From: Paenibacillus melissococcoides
Lineage (GTDB): Bacteria > Bacillota > Bacilli > Paenibacillales > Paenibacillaceae
Direction of reading: 5' to 3'
NCBI GenBank assembly: GCA_944800085.1
Contig: CALYLO010000009.1
Span: 167,001 to 231,000, forward strand
Length of the DNA stretch: 64,000 nt
The translations under genes and the position numbers were made by a program. The notes beneath the pieces are model-generated. The model was not told where the DNA came from and did not search any database. It was given only the letters and a program-made list of their open reading frames with translations. Of the stretch, positions 7,077 to 16,455 are shown piece after piece (within the stretch, counting starts at the first letter, position 1; each line of letters opens with the position of its first letter).

Positions 7077-9986
7077 ATGTTCAATGAAGATAACACGATT
7101 GAGCAAATGACGCTTACGACACTTAAGAGCAATGGTTGGAAGTACATTCCTGCCGAAGAATTGCCACGTGAATACTCTGATGTCATGGTTGAATCTAAGG
7201 TAAAAGAAGCCCTCATCCGCCTTAACCCTGAAATTGCTGCAGAACCATCGCGTGCAGACGAAGTTATCTATAAACTGCGTACGTTAATATTGACGGTTCA
7301 GTCGCCCAATCTAGTAACGCAGAATGAGCTGTTCAAGAAGATGATTTTTGAGGAGAACTCGTACCCGTTCGGCAAAGATGGCCGTATGATTCCCATCCGT
7401 TTCTTTGGAACAATGACTAAAGAAGACTTAGCGCTGAACGAATATGTTGTCACAAACCAATGGGTATATCCACAAAAAGAAAATGGTAAAAGGCTTGATA
7501 TTGTACTTCTGATTAATGGATTTCCTGTAGCGATTGGCGAGTTGAAAACGCCTGTTCGTAATTCTATAACATGGTTGGATGCTGCTGGAGACATAGCTGC
7601 ATATGAAAAAAGCATACCGGGCATGTTTGTAACTAACATATTCAATTTTGCTACAGAAGGTAAATGTTACAGATATGGTTCCGTTTGTATGCCTATTGGA
7701 ATGTGGGGTCCATGGCATACTCCGGAACACAAAAGTGAAGGAAGTCTTGCTGATGTGAAAATCAGTGTTGAAGATATGATTACACCTGAAAAGGTCATGG
7801 ACATTTTTCAGTTCTTTACATTATTTGCAACAGATAAAAAGTACCGCAAATTTAAAGTCATATGCCGTTATCAACAATATGAGGGTGCGAATCTTATTGT
7901 GGAACGTGTAAAGGCCGGATACCCAAAACAAGGTCTTATCTGGCATTTTCAGGGTTCCGGTAAATCGCTGCTAATGGTTTTTGCAGCACAGAAACTTAGA
8001 ATGATCCCTGAATTAAACAATCCAACAGTAGTTATAGTTGACGACCGCATTGACTTAGAGACGCAGATAACTGCAACATTCAACGCTGCAGATATTCCTA
8101 ATCTCGTCAGTCTTGGCTCAAAGGAGGAATTAGAATCCTTCTTTTTGGGAGACCAGAGAAAGATTGCAATTACAACAATCTTTAAATTTGGTGATATTAA
8201 AAAGGAGTTAAACCCAAGAGACAATATCATTCTTATGGTTGATGAAGCTCATAGAACTCAGGAAGGTGATCTAGGTAGTAAGATGCGTCTTGCTCTTCCG
8301 AACGCGTTTTTCTTCGGCCTTACAGGTACACCGATTAATCGTATTGATCGAAATACTTTCAATACATTTGGTGCAGTAGAAGATAAGAGTGGTTATATGA
8401 GCAAGTATTCCTTCTCGGACTCAATCCGAGACAATGCGACACTGCCGTTGAATTTCGAACCGGTTCCAGTTGACCTGCATGTTGATAGAGAAAAGCTCGA
8501 TGCTGAATTTGAAGCATTAACAGAGAATTTATCTAAAGAAGATAAAGCAGAGTTATCTCGAAAGGTCAACATGAAAGCAATTATGTATGACCGTAAGCGT
8601 ATCAGAAAGGTATGCGAGCATATTGCCAAGCATTACAAGGAGAAAATTGAACCGAACGGATACAAAGGTCAGGTTGTTTGTTATGACAGAGAGTGCTGTC
8701 TTATGTATAAAGAAGAGCTTGATAAATTGCTAGGTCCGGATGCAACTACAATCGTTATGGACACAAACAATGACAAGGAAGATAAATATAAAGCCTACAA
8801 ACGTGATAGGGATGCAGAAGGAAAGATGTTAGACAGATTTAGAGATCCTAACGACCCACTGAAGCTTGTAATAGTAACGTCAAAGCTTCTTACCGGTTTT
8901 GATGCACCTATTTTGCAGGCTATGTATCTTGATAAGCCAATGAAAGATCATAACTTGCTTCAGGCCATCTGTCGTACTAACAGAACCTATGATCAAGGTA
9001 AGACACACGGTTTAATTGTTGACTACATAGGTATTTTTGATAATGTAGCAACAGCATTGGACTTTGATGAATCGAGTATGAAAAAGGTCATTTCCAATAT
9101 TGAAGAGGTCAAGAAGCAGATTCCGGCACTAATGCGTAAGTGCTTGAGTTATTTCATGGGAGTGGACCGTACAATTGATGGTTGGGAAGGTTTAATTGCT
9201 GCACAAGAATGTTTGCCAACGAATAAAATCAAAGATGAGTTTGGAGCTGATTATAAAGTTCTCAATCGAGCGTGGGATGCGCTATCTCCAGATCCGTTTC
9301 TGAATCCTATGAAATACGATTTTCAGTGGCTGACAAGAGTGTTTGAATCGGTGAAACCTACTGATGGAAGAGGCGGGTTGATATGGGCTTCACTCGGAGC
9401 GAAGACGTTGGAATTGGTTCATGAGAATCTGCAAGTGGGAGAAGTACATGATGATATGGAAATTCTTACGATGGATGCAGATTTAATCGATGAATTTATT
9501 CAAAAACAAAAGGACCTGAGAAAGACAACGATCAAAGTTGAAATTGATTTGGTCGCGAAAATTCGCAAACACAGTAATGACGTTAAATTCGTTAAGTTAG
9601 GAGAAAAGCTTGAAAATCTCCGTGAGAAACACGAGCAAGGGCTAATAACCAGTATTGAGTTTCTAAAACTGCTATTAGAACTTGCGCGGGAAGCTGCAGA
9701 AGCTGAGAAAGAAGTAGTGCCTGAGGAAGAAGTGGATAAAGGTAAGGCAGCATTGACAGAGCTTTTTGATGGGGTGAGGAATTCAAAGACACCAATTATC
9801 GTTGAACGAATTGTTAACGATATAGATGATATCGTTAAGATCGTACGTTTCGATGGTTGGCAGGGTACAACTGCAGGAAAACAGGAAGTGAAGAAAGCTC
9901 TCCGGAGTGTTGTCTGGGTCAAATACAAAATTAAAGACAAAGAAGTCTTTGATAAAGCCTATCAGTATATTGAGCAGTATTACTAA
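7077..9986 (+). CDS. hsdR: Type I restriction endonuclease subunit HsdR
   Basis: A 969-residue HsdR. The N-terminal nuclease domain has RLDIVLLING then GELK, giving D141, E155 and K157 of the D-x(n)-E-x-K nuclease. The SF2 translocase motor follows with Walker A GSGKS near 293, DEAH near 389 and GLTGTP. The C-terminal helical region ends at LVFDKAYQYIEQYY-like sequence. ATG 7077 is chosen because GGAGGGG at 7064-7070 sits 6 bases upstream. It works with HsdM and HsdS to translocate and cut unmodified DNA. No disabling change is visible, so the R-M system itself appears intact. Confidence 0.95.
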   Translation: MFNEDNTIEQMTLTTLKSNGWKYIPAEELPREYSDVMVESKVKEALIRLNPEIAAEPSRADEVIYKLRTLILTVQSPNLVTQNELFKKMIFEENSYPFGKDGRMIPIRFFGTMTKEDLALNEYVVTNQWVYPQKENGKRLDIVLLINGFPVAIGELKTPVRNSITWLDAAGDIAAYEKSIPGMFVTNIFNFATEGKCYRYGSVCMPIGMWGPWHTPEHKSEGSLADVKISVEDMITPEKVMDIFQFFTLFATDKKYRKFKVICRYQQYEGANLIVERVKAGYPKQGLIWHFQGSGKSLLMVFAAQKLRMIPELNNPTVVIVDDRIDLETQITATFNAADIPNLVSLGSKEELESFFLGDQRKIAITTIFKFGDIKKELNPRDNIILMVDEAHRTQEGDLGSKMRLALPNAFFFGLTGTPINRIDRNTFNTFGAVEDKSGYMSKYSFSDSIRDNATLPLNFEPVPVDLHVDREKLDAEFEALTENLSKEDKAELSRKVNMKAIMYDRKRIRKVCEHIAKHYKEKIEPNGYKGQVVCYDRECCLMYKEELDKLLGPDATTIVMDTNNDKEDKYKAYKRDRDAEGKMLDRFRDPNDPLKLVIVTSKLLTGFDAPILQAMYLDKPMKDHNLLQAICRTNRTYDQGKTHGLIVDYIGIFDNVATALDFDESSMKKVISNIEEVKKQIPALMRKCLSYFMGVDRTIDGWEGLIAAQECLPTNKIKDEFGADYKVLNRAWDALSPDPFLNPMKYDFQWLTRVFESVKPTDGRGGLIWASLGAKTLELVHENLQVGEVHDDMEILTMDADLIDEFIQKQKDLRKTTIKVEIDLVAKIRKHSNDVKFVKLGEKLENLREKHEQGLITSIEFLKLLLELAREAAEAEKEVVPEEEVDKGKAALTELFDGVRNSKTPIIVERIVNDIDDIVKIVRFDGWQGTTAGKQEVKKALRSVVWVKYKIKDKEVFDKAYQYIEQYY

Positions 9987-10041
9987 TTCTGTGATGAAGT
10001 GTTGCTTAGCTATGACCAGACACTCTTAGGAGGTTAGAAAT

Positions 10042-10210
10042 TTAGCAATTGAAATAAAGACAATAGGAGACCTGAAAGGTCACAATTTTTTCGTGCCTTC
10101 ATATCAAAGAGGGTATCGTTGGACTGAAGGTGAAGTTACAGCGCTACTTGATGATGTGTCCGAATTTTCCAACGAAGGCGATAAGATGTACTGTATTCAG
10201 CCGCTTATAA
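10042..10210 (+). pseudogene. Broken start of a DUF262 (GmrSD-like) gene
   Basis: About 56 codons read IEIKTIGDLKGHNFFVPSYQ then RGYRWTEGEV and YCIQPLII. This is the N-terminal signature of DUF262/ParB-like nuclease domains (PxYQRxYxW), as in GmrS and related type IV restriction enzymes. AGGAGG is present at 10028-10033, but the expected start position holds TTA, so the start codon appears lost. The frame is cut by the IS at 10211, and no DUF262 continuation is seen after the IS. The gene is therefore both interrupted and deleted. It was probably part of the R-M operon, because DUF262 genes often sit beside type I systems. Confidence 0.65.
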
Positions 10211-11840
10211 TTAGGGCTTGCTGAATATATTGCCTTTAGGCCCACAGAGGCTGACGGCACAGATTCAGAAGCAGTCTGAAAATCGGCAAAAAGAGAACGC
10301 GCAGCTTGCGTTCGAGATTCATAACAAGCAGTTGCAGGGCAATGACCGTTTCGCTTGTCTCTCGAAGGTGTGCTCGAATACGCCCCAGTCCGTAGGAGCG
10401 TTTGCCTTCTCCGAATTTTCCTTCGATTGCGTTACGCATTGAAGCATCCTGTCTGGCCTGGTTCCGATCGGGTTCCGCTTCTTTCTTCGGACGCCCTAAG
10501 TTTGGACCACTCAAACGGATTCCATGCTCCTTACAATAGCGAAGGTTCTCCCGGTTTCGGTAGATTTGGTCGGCTAGAATGGCTTCCGGATAACACCCAT
10601 ATCGCTGGACGAACGACTCCACGGAAGCTTTCAGTGTCATGCTTTCGTTGAAGTTATCCCAGGACAGCTTCTCCATTCGAGCGTAACCGCCCACCAGACT
10701 GATCGCCAGCTTTGCCCCAAACTCGACGGGAGCATTCACTTTCCCGCGTACAATCGGCCGTACATGCGGTTGGGAAAGACTGACGATTCGATCTTCCACC
10801 GAGTGTGTCCGTTTGTCGTACATCTCTTGCTGTTGACGATACAGCTCGGAAATGACGAGCACTTGCCGATACTGCTGCGAACCCAGTTGATTCAAGCTGC
10901 TTTTCGCTGCCAGCATTTCGATGATGCCAAGATTACGCGAAACATAACGAAGCTGTTTGCCAACCGCTTTCCGGATGGATTTGGCACCCGTTCGCCGTTT
11001 CTTGGCGATCTCGAGGTAGCGTTTGCGGGCGGTTTGACGATACGTTCTCGGTTTCTTGGCCTTCCCGACGAAAGGCTCGTGCAGAACATCGATGATCGCT
11101 TCGAGTTTTTCCCGCGCCTCGTTCAATAATTTCAAATCGGTCGGATACGAGATGTCGGCCGGTGCGCAGGTCGCGTCGAGCATCAAGGTGCCTTTGTTGC
11201 ATGGTTTCTCTTTGCTTTTGCCGTCTTCATTAACGGATGTTCCATCAGAGCCATGGCCGCTGCCTGGAGGATCTTGAGGATCGCTCTTGTTTTGTTCCTG
11301 CTTCTTTCGCTCTGCGTCCTCTTCCAAAATCCAATCGTTGATTCGTTCAATGACATCCGCACCCAATCGCTTGCGGAAATGGGTCAACAGCGAGTGATGG
11401 AACGGAGGCTTATCTTGGAACGCCGGCAGCCCAAGGAAGTACTGGTAGTACGGATTTTCGGCGATCTGCTGGACCGTCTCTCGATCATCGAGCTGCATAC
11501 GTTCCTGAATGTACAGCGCTCCCAAAGCCATACGAACAGACAAAGGGATCTGACCGCGCATTGATTTCTTGAACGACTTCGCGTAGAATTCTTCTGCCCG
11601 CCACCACGGGATGATAGCGGCCAGTTGAACCCAACGGTTCTCCTTATTTAATTTACCGCCAAACGGCAAGTAGAAATCTTCGAACAACTGAGGCTGGCTT
11701 TCGGTTCTACGATACATGTTGGTTCACTCCACGTGCACGATTTTTTGCAAGAAATTCGCATTTTCCTTGCATTTTATTTCGAGTTAGAGTCCAGAAATCC
11801 TTGTAAAACCTTTGAAAAATGATTGTTCAGCAAGCCCTAA
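10211..11840. mobile_element. Insertion sequence, IS5/IS1182 superfamily, 1630 bp
   Basis: The ends are perfect 15-base inverted repeats: TTAGGGCTTGCTGAA at 10211-10225 and its complement at 11826-11840. ATAA flanks both sides (10207-10210 and 11841-11844), a 4-bp target duplication. It carries one transposase gene on the minus strand. The preserved repeats and duplication point to simple, fairly recent transposition. Confidence 0.88.
10236..11717 (-). CDS. DDE transposase with DUF772-type N-terminus
   Basis: A 493-residue transposase filling the IS. The N-terminal segment (NRWVQLAAIIPW, MALGALYIQERMQLDDRETV, YFLGLPAF) is the DUF772-type helical domain shared by IS5 and IS1182 elements. The catalytic domain shows LDATCAPADI, ILADQIYRNREN and NAIEGKFGEGKRSYGL, which give the D, D and E residues. 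A low-complexity KQEQNKSDPQ-type insert separates the two. The frame is intact, so the element may be active. Confidence 0.93.
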   Translation of the reverse strand: MYRRTESQPQLFEDFYLPFGGKLNKENRWVQLAAIIPWWRAEEFYAKSFKKSMRGQIPLSVRMALGALYIQERMQLDDRETVQQIAENPYYQYFLGLPAFQDKPPFHHSLLTHFRKRLGADVIERINDWILEEDAERKKQEQNKSDPQDPPGSGHGSDGTSVNEDGKSKEKPCNKGTLMLDATCAPADISYPTDLKLLNEAREKLEAIIDVLHEPFVGKAKKPRTYRQTARKRYLEIAKKRRTGAKSIRKAVGKQLRYVSRNLGIIEMLAAKSSLNQLGSQQYRQVLVISELYRQQQEMYDKRTHSVEDRIVSLSQPHVRPIVRGKVNAPVEFGAKLAISLVGGYARMEKLSWDNFNESMTLKASVESFVQRYGCYPEAILADQIYRNRENLRYCKEHGIRLSGPNLGRPKKEAEPDRNQARQDASMRNAIEGKFGEGKRSYGLGRIRAHLRETSETVIALQLLVMNLERKLRVLFLPIFRLLLNLCRQPLWA

Positions 11841-12360
11841 ATAACGAGAAAGCAAACTTTTCAGCCCTTTCGCTTCCCAATAGGAGGTCGGAAGGGCATT
11901 ATTTAAGTTTCGAGCCATTTCCCAAGGGCCGCGGCGGGAATTAGCCATCATGAGGATTCAGCGCGACTTCTCAGCCGCTGTTACGAAGATACTTTGCGTA
12001 TTCCGCAGGCCCCCCAGATAAGAACTTCATCTTTCAGCCCGCGCTTGCCAACCCCCATTCCGGACTTTCATCGTATAGATGACGATTTGCCTTTTTAAAT
12101 TTTCTGTTTACTTTTCCAAAAAAGTGATGATAAAATAAAGTCAGTTGGGAAAAAGAGTAATTTATTTACCCAAAATCCCAATTTATTAATGGCGTTAAGA
12201 AGGGGGGGATCTAGGAAATCACGGAGAAAGAACCGAAAAAAGGAGGATTGGTAAATCTGAACTTTGAATGCGCTTTCTCAGCATCGTGACGAACTTTATT
12301 TCATCATGCTGAACACCAGAAAGCAGCACAAACTATTTATTCCATGGAGGAGGGATAATG
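11841..12360 (+). promoter_or_regulatory. Gene-free leader of the subtilase gene with sigma-A-type promoter
   Basis: No gene is supported between the IS and the protease. TTTACT at 12107-12112 and TAAAAT at 12131-12136, 18 bases apart, form a plausible promoter in an AT-rich stretch. This leaves a 5' leader of about 220 bases. GGAGGAGGG just before the start codon is a very strong ribosome binding site. Confidence 0.5.
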
Positions 12361-14442
12361 ATGAAGAAGTTTCTAAGCTCTGTTTTAGCCGCCATTTTGT
12401 TAATGGTCACTTTATTAACAGGGGTGTCGTTTGGCAGCCCCGTTCAGGGTCACTCGACTGATTATATTGAAGGTCAACTTGTGGTGTCGCTCGAGGAACC
12501 GTTCATGGATTCGAGCCAAAGCGTGGATGATATATTGATGGAAGCGGATTCGCTCACGGAGAGCGGTTTTACGATTGCCGATTCACTGTTCGGGCAGGAT
12601 ACCGGCAGTTTCTCGGTGCAATCGCTGGATAGCGATGTAAGGGCTACGGCGATAGAAAAAATGGGATTGGTCTATTTGGTTGAGTACTCTGTAGAGGACT
12701 ACAAGTCAATCGATTCCGCCAAAATATCGTTGGAGAAAACGCTAGACAACCTCGGTTTCCATGTTCGGTACGTCACGGAAAACCGCAAAATGTACGCGCT
12801 TGAAACCGCACCCGTGCAGGATGTTTCACCTCAAGATATTCACAACAACCAACGTTGGCATTATGAGATGATTAAGGTTCCGCAAGCCTGGGAGATTACG
12901 ACCGGGTCGAGCTCAGTGCGGATCGGCGTGCTTGACACGGGAATTGACAGCAACCATCCGAGCCTGAAAAATCTGGTGAACACTAGCTTGGGCAGCAGCT
13001 TTGTGGGCGGTACCACAAACGATGGTAATGGGCACGGCACTCATGTCGCTGGAACGATCGCCAGTTATGGATCGGTGTCAGGCGTCATGCAGAACGCTAC
13101 CTTGATTCCTATTAGAGTGCTTAACGACAGCGGTTCAGGTTCGCTGTATGGCGTTCAACAAGGTATTGTTTACGCCGCTAATGTTAGAGCCGATGTCATC
13201 AATATGTCGCTGGGTGGCGGCGGTTACGATCAAGGGATGGATGAGGCCATTCAAACGGCTGTCGGCTTGGGCACCATCGTGGTGGCTGCCGCTGGCAATG
13301 ACGGACTCCCAAAAATCTCTTATCCGGCGGCTTACAGCGGTTCGATCGCGGTTGGTTCCGTGTCCTCGAGCAGAACGCGTTCAAGCTTCTCCAATTATGG
13401 ACCAGGTCTTGATGTGATGGCTCCTGGGTCGAACATATACAGCACATATAAGAACGGTCAATACACAACCCTGTCAGGAACCTCGATGGCAACCCCTCAT
13501 GTGACTGGCGTATTCGGGCTGATGAGATCGGTCAATCCGAATCTTAGCCCTGCTGCGGCCGGAGATATTCTCCGGAATACAGCGCAGCCTGCCGGAAGCA
13601 CTGATCAGTATGGGCATGGCATTGTTGATGCGCACGCTGCTGTGCTGGCAGCAGCCGGCGGGGGCGGCGATACGCCTCAGCCGAATCGAGAAACCACAAC
13701 AACAGTGCAGACGGACAAAACTGTGTATCAACGCGGGGACACTATCAACATCACATCAAGCGTTACGGATCAGCAAGGCAATGCGCTGCAAGGAGCTTCA
13801 GTGAACTTTACCTTGACGCATCCGAACGGCACAACCCTCACCAACGCGGCTACTACAAACAGTTCGGGGGTAGCGACCTGGACGGTAACCTCCAATGTGC
13901 AAACACCTCTTGGCACTTATCGAATTTTAGCCGACACCACACTTTCAGGCTATCAGCCTAGCTCATCCAATACGACGATTCAGTTCAGCGACGGCGGCAG
14001 TGACGATACGCCAGCCCCGAGCGCACCTGGCGATTTAATATCCACGGGCCAAACTGGCACAAGCGTATCGCTTAGCTGGAATCCTTCCACGAACAACGTG
14101 GGCGTAACCGCTTATGAAGTATATAACGGAGACTCGTTGGCCGCCACAGTCACGAATACTTCGGCGACGGTTACCGACTTGACGGCCAATACCACATATA
14201 CTTTCACAGTTAGAGCGATAGACGCCTCAGGCAATCGGTCCGAAGCAAGCAATGCCGTAACGGTAACGACGGATTCCGATTCGTCACAACCGTCTCCGGC
14301 TACGCCTTGGGCTCCGGGGATATCGTATAAAATCGGGGAGGAAGTGATCTACGACGGAGAAACGTACCAGTGTCTTCAAGAACATATTTCGATGGCGGGC
14401 TGGGAACCGCTTAACGTACCGGCATTATGGTTAGAGAAATAG
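12361..14442 (+). CDS. Secreted subtilisin-like serine protease with chitin-binding tail
   Basis: A 693-residue S8 peptidase. It has a signal peptide (lysines then AAILLMVTLLTGVSF), a propeptide of about 130 residues, and the catalytic domain with VLDTGID (D near 193), GHGTHVAGT (H near 227), AAAGND (oxyanion Asn) and GTSMATPH (Ser near 375). The tail has a Big-1-like immunoglobulin module (TVYQRGDTINITSSV), a fibronectin III module (SVSLSWNPSTNN) and a final CBM5/12-type chitin-binding module (PWAPGISYKIGEEV, YQCLQEH). ATG 12361 is preferred over ATG 12358 because it is better spaced from GGAGGAGGG. Likely an exported scavenging protease that clings to chitin or similar polymers. The GC-richer codon use contrasts with the R-M genes. 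Confidence 0.95.
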   Translation: MKKFLSSVLAAILLMVTLLTGVSFGSPVQGHSTDYIEGQLVVSLEEPFMDSSQSVDDILMEADSLTESGFTIADSLFGQDTGSFSVQSLDSDVRATAIEKMGLVYLVEYSVEDYKSIDSAKISLEKTLDNLGFHVRYVTENRKMYALETAPVQDVSPQDIHNNQRWHYEMIKVPQAWEITTGSSSVRIGVLDTGIDSNHPSLKNLVNTSLGSSFVGGTTNDGNGHGTHVAGTIASYGSVSGVMQNATLIPIRVLNDSGSGSLYGVQQGIVYAANVRADVINMSLGGGGYDQGMDEAIQTAVGLGTIVVAAAGNDGLPKISYPAAYSGSIAVGSVSSSRTRSSFSNYGPGLDVMAPGSNIYSTYKNGQYTTLSGTSMATPHVTGVFGLMRSVNPNLSPAAAGDILRNTAQPAGSTDQYGHGIVDAHAAVLAAAGGGGDTPQPNRETTTTVQTDKTVYQRGDTINITSSVTDQQGNALQGASVNFTLTHPNGTTLTNAATTNSSGVATWTVTSNVQTPLGTYRILADTTLSGYQPSSSNTTIQFSDGGSDDTPAPSAPGDLISTGQTGTSVSLSWNPSTNNVGVTAYEVYNGDSLAATVTNTSATVTDLTANTTYTFTVRAIDASGNRSEASNAVTVTTDSDSSQPSPATPWAPGISYKIGEEVIYDGETYQCLQEHISMAGWEPLNVPALWLEK

Positions 14443-14481
14443 GATTGTTCAATTGATCCGGGGGAACCGCCCCCGAACAGA

Positions 14482-14518
14482 GCGCCTTCGCAGCTCCGTC
14501 TGCAAGGCGCTTTTCTTT
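14482..14518 (+). terminator. Rho-independent terminator of the subtilase gene
   Basis: GCGCCTTCGCAG pairs with CTGCAAGGCGC (one bulged base) around a six-base loop and is followed by TTTTCTTT. Confidence 0.85.
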
Positions 14519-14613
14519 ATTCCGAGCATTAATAATAATTGGAAACGAATTAGTTGGACCGAAAAAATAAGGACTCGGCGAATGAACGTATCAGAACAAG
14601 GTGCGGACCTGCT

Positions 14614-14694
14614 ATGCCAAGAAAAAGATGTACATTTACGGATGAATTAAAGAGACAGATGGTTCAGTTAGAACCATCAGTTCCAATAAGCTGA
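14614..14694 (+). pseudogene. Fragment of an IS3-type transposase OrfA
   Basis: Twenty-six codons start MPRKRCTFTDELKRQMVQL, the typical beginning of IS3-family OrfA helix-turn-helix proteins, and then stop. No OrfB or inverted repeats are visible, so this is a degraded insertion-sequence end. Confidence 0.5.
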
Positions 14695-14783
14695 AACGAA
14701 ACTCGTCGTTGTAAGCGATCTGATGGAAGAGAAGCACAGGCGGGTAAGGAAACCTTATTCCCCTATTGGGGCGGGGAAAACTC

Positions 14784-15722
14784 TTATAATTTTTGATAGT
14801 GATTTAAGAGACTCTCTGCTCTATCTTGGATAATTTGTTTTAAGGATTCAGGCTTCACGGATGCCACATGATGACCATATCTCATAAAATAGTCCGCGAT
14901 AAACTCCTCTTCTCCTGGATTATAGAAGCCCTTAATCATTGTTTTATGACCATTTTCTATTTTCATCGAAGGATAATGTTCTTTATAAAACAGATCCTTT
15001 GCTTGCTCTAAAATCTCTACTTCAAACTCAATACTCCTCTCTGATTGATACATTTCTAATGAACGATGAACGAGTTCATCTATCGAAAAGCGAGGCTTGT
15101 TTTCCTCTTCTTCGATCCCGGTTATTCTATCACATCTGAAAACTCGATATGTATTCGTATTTAACTCGATTCCAGCGGCATACCATTGACCAAACTTGGC
15201 GGAAATTTTGAAAAATTGAACATGGTAGCTTTTTTTCTGATGATTTTTGACATATTGAATCTTGCAGGTACTCTCATTAAGAATGCTTTTGAGAATCTTA
15301 TCTAAAAAACGACTCACATGATGATGCTGATATGCTTCAAATTCCAGGATTTTTTTCATTTTGTGAATCTGCTTGATTTGATTTTTGGAAAGACAGTTTT
15401 CAAACTTTTCATTAAGTTGAGTAACGCTTAAATGAAACGGGGTTGATTGATAAGATTCTAACGTCAGCATGGCAAAGTACAGCGCATACACTTCATCCAT
15501 CGTAAAGGTAATGGGGGATAACAATCTGTTTTTTAAGATACCATATCGTCCATGTCTGCCATGCTTCGTATAAATAGGCATACCTAATTGTTCCAATGAG
15601 CTAATATCACGCAGAGCCGTACTTTTGGAAATATGGTATTTATCCATGAGGTCCTGTAAATTAAAGAACTCTCGACCGTTCAAGTATCTTATCATGTCAT
15701 TTAATCTTTCGGATTTCTTCAT
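14784..15722 (-). CDS. HTH and WYL-domain transcriptional regulator
   Basis: A 312-residue YafY-type regulator. The N-terminal helix-turn-helix (NLQDLMDKYHISKSTALRDI, then SLEQLGMPI) binds DNA. The middle-to-C-terminal region is the WYL ligand-sensing domain (KSYHVQFFKISAKFGQWYAAG, RVFRCDRITGIE) plus the WCX tail. It diverges from a VOC-family gene across a 108-base gap that contains a near-perfect palindrome. It therefore most likely controls itself and that neighbour. The ligand is unknown. Confidence 0.88.
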   Translation of the reverse strand: MKKSERLNDMIRYLNGREFFNLQDLMDKYHISKSTALRDISSLEQLGMPIYTKHGRHGRYGILKNRLLSPITFTMDEVYALYFAMLTLESYQSTPFHLSVTQLNEKFENCLSKNQIKQIHKMKKILEFEAYQHHHVSRFLDKILKSILNESTCKIQYVKNHQKKSYHVQFFKISAKFGQWYAAGIELNTNTYRVFRCDRITGIEEEENKPRFSIDELVHRSLEMYQSERSIEFEVEILEQAKDLFYKEHYPSMKIENGHKTMIKGFYNPGEEEFIADYFMRYGHHVASVKPESLKQIIQDRAESLLNHYQKL

Positions 15723-15735
15723 AAATAAATCCCCT

Positions 15736-15766
15736 TATAAAGGTGTCATGTTTTGATACCTTTATA
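15736..15766. promoter_or_regulatory. Palindromic operator between WYL regulator and VOC gene
   Basis: TATAAAGGTGTCA (15736-15748) faces TGATACCTTTATA (15754-15766) across five bases, 12 of 13 positions complementary. It lies just upstream of the regulator's start codon and in the shared divergent promoter region. A further partial half-site, AAGGTATA, occurs near 15783. Confidence 0.6.
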
Positions 15767-15830
15767 TATTATAGTAAGCTCAAGGTATATAGCAAATTAC
15801 CTGCATTATGATACAAAAGGAGAGTGAATA

Positions 15831-16280
15831 ATGAGTGCCACACTAGAAGTTGCTATTTTTTTATCCATGAACGGAAGAGCAAAAGAAGCTGTAGATTTTT
15901 ACAAAAAGCATTTTAATGCCGAGGAATTGTTGCTTGTTACGTACGAAGACATGGCAAAGCGCGACAGCTCGCTGCAGCTTACCGATGAAAATAAGAATAA
16001 TATTGCTCACTCTGTCTTATCCATCGGAAACACCAAAGTCATGCTGGCAGAGGATACAATGGATGTCAAAGAAAAATATGCCGTTGGCAACAACATCTCA
16101 TTGTGCATTCAAAGTGCGGACTTAGAGGAAGTTGAATCTTTTTATAAGAGCTTGACGACAGATGATCGAGTGCGAATCATTTTTCCTTTATCTGCTAACG
16201 TGTTTAGCGAGGCATACGGTATTATTGAAGATCCGTTCGGCATTCAAATTCAACTCATGTTCGATGATAGATTACAATAA
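15831..16280 (+). CDS. VOC-superfamily (PhnB/glyoxalase-like) protein
   Basis: A 149-residue protein of the PhnB-like branch of the vicinal oxygen chelate fold. It has FLSMNGRAKEAVDFYKKHF at the start, VMLAEDT in the middle and YGIIEDPFGIQIQLMF at the end. AAGGAGAG precedes the ATG by 6 bases. PhnB-like proteins are mostly without known reactions. Some bind drugs or peroxide-linked substrates. Position opposite a WYL regulator with a shared operator suggests it is the regulated output. Confidence 0.85.
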   Translation: MSATLEVAIFLSMNGRAKEAVDFYKKHFNAEELLLVTYEDMAKRDSSLQLTDENKNNIAHSVLSIGNTKVMLAEDTMDVKEKYAVGNNISLCIQSADLEEVESFYKSLTTDDRVRIIFPLSANVFSEAYGIIEDPFGIQIQLMFDDRLQ

Positions 16281-16297
16281 GGGGATTGGGGTAGAAA

Positions 16298-16326
16298 GAT
16301 CGGAGCCAAGGCTCTGGTCTTTTTTT
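16298..16326 (+). terminator. Terminator after the VOC gene
   Basis: GATCGGAGCC pairs with GGCTCTGGTC (two G-U pairs) and is followed by seven T. Confidence 0.8.
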
Positions 16327-16455
16327 CTGCTACTACAAACTGCTCCTCTTCAAATTCCCCTTCTCGTGCCAAAGGAAAATGGCGGCCTCCGTTGATTCAT
16401 TGCTATAATGAAAGGAAGGGAAAGTTTTCACATTTATGCACAGGAGGGGGGAGGT

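Noticed and set aside
6917..7216. A 99-codon minus-strand frame in the hsdR leader
   Set aside because: It lies mostly opposite the hsdR start, has no motif and no sensible start context.
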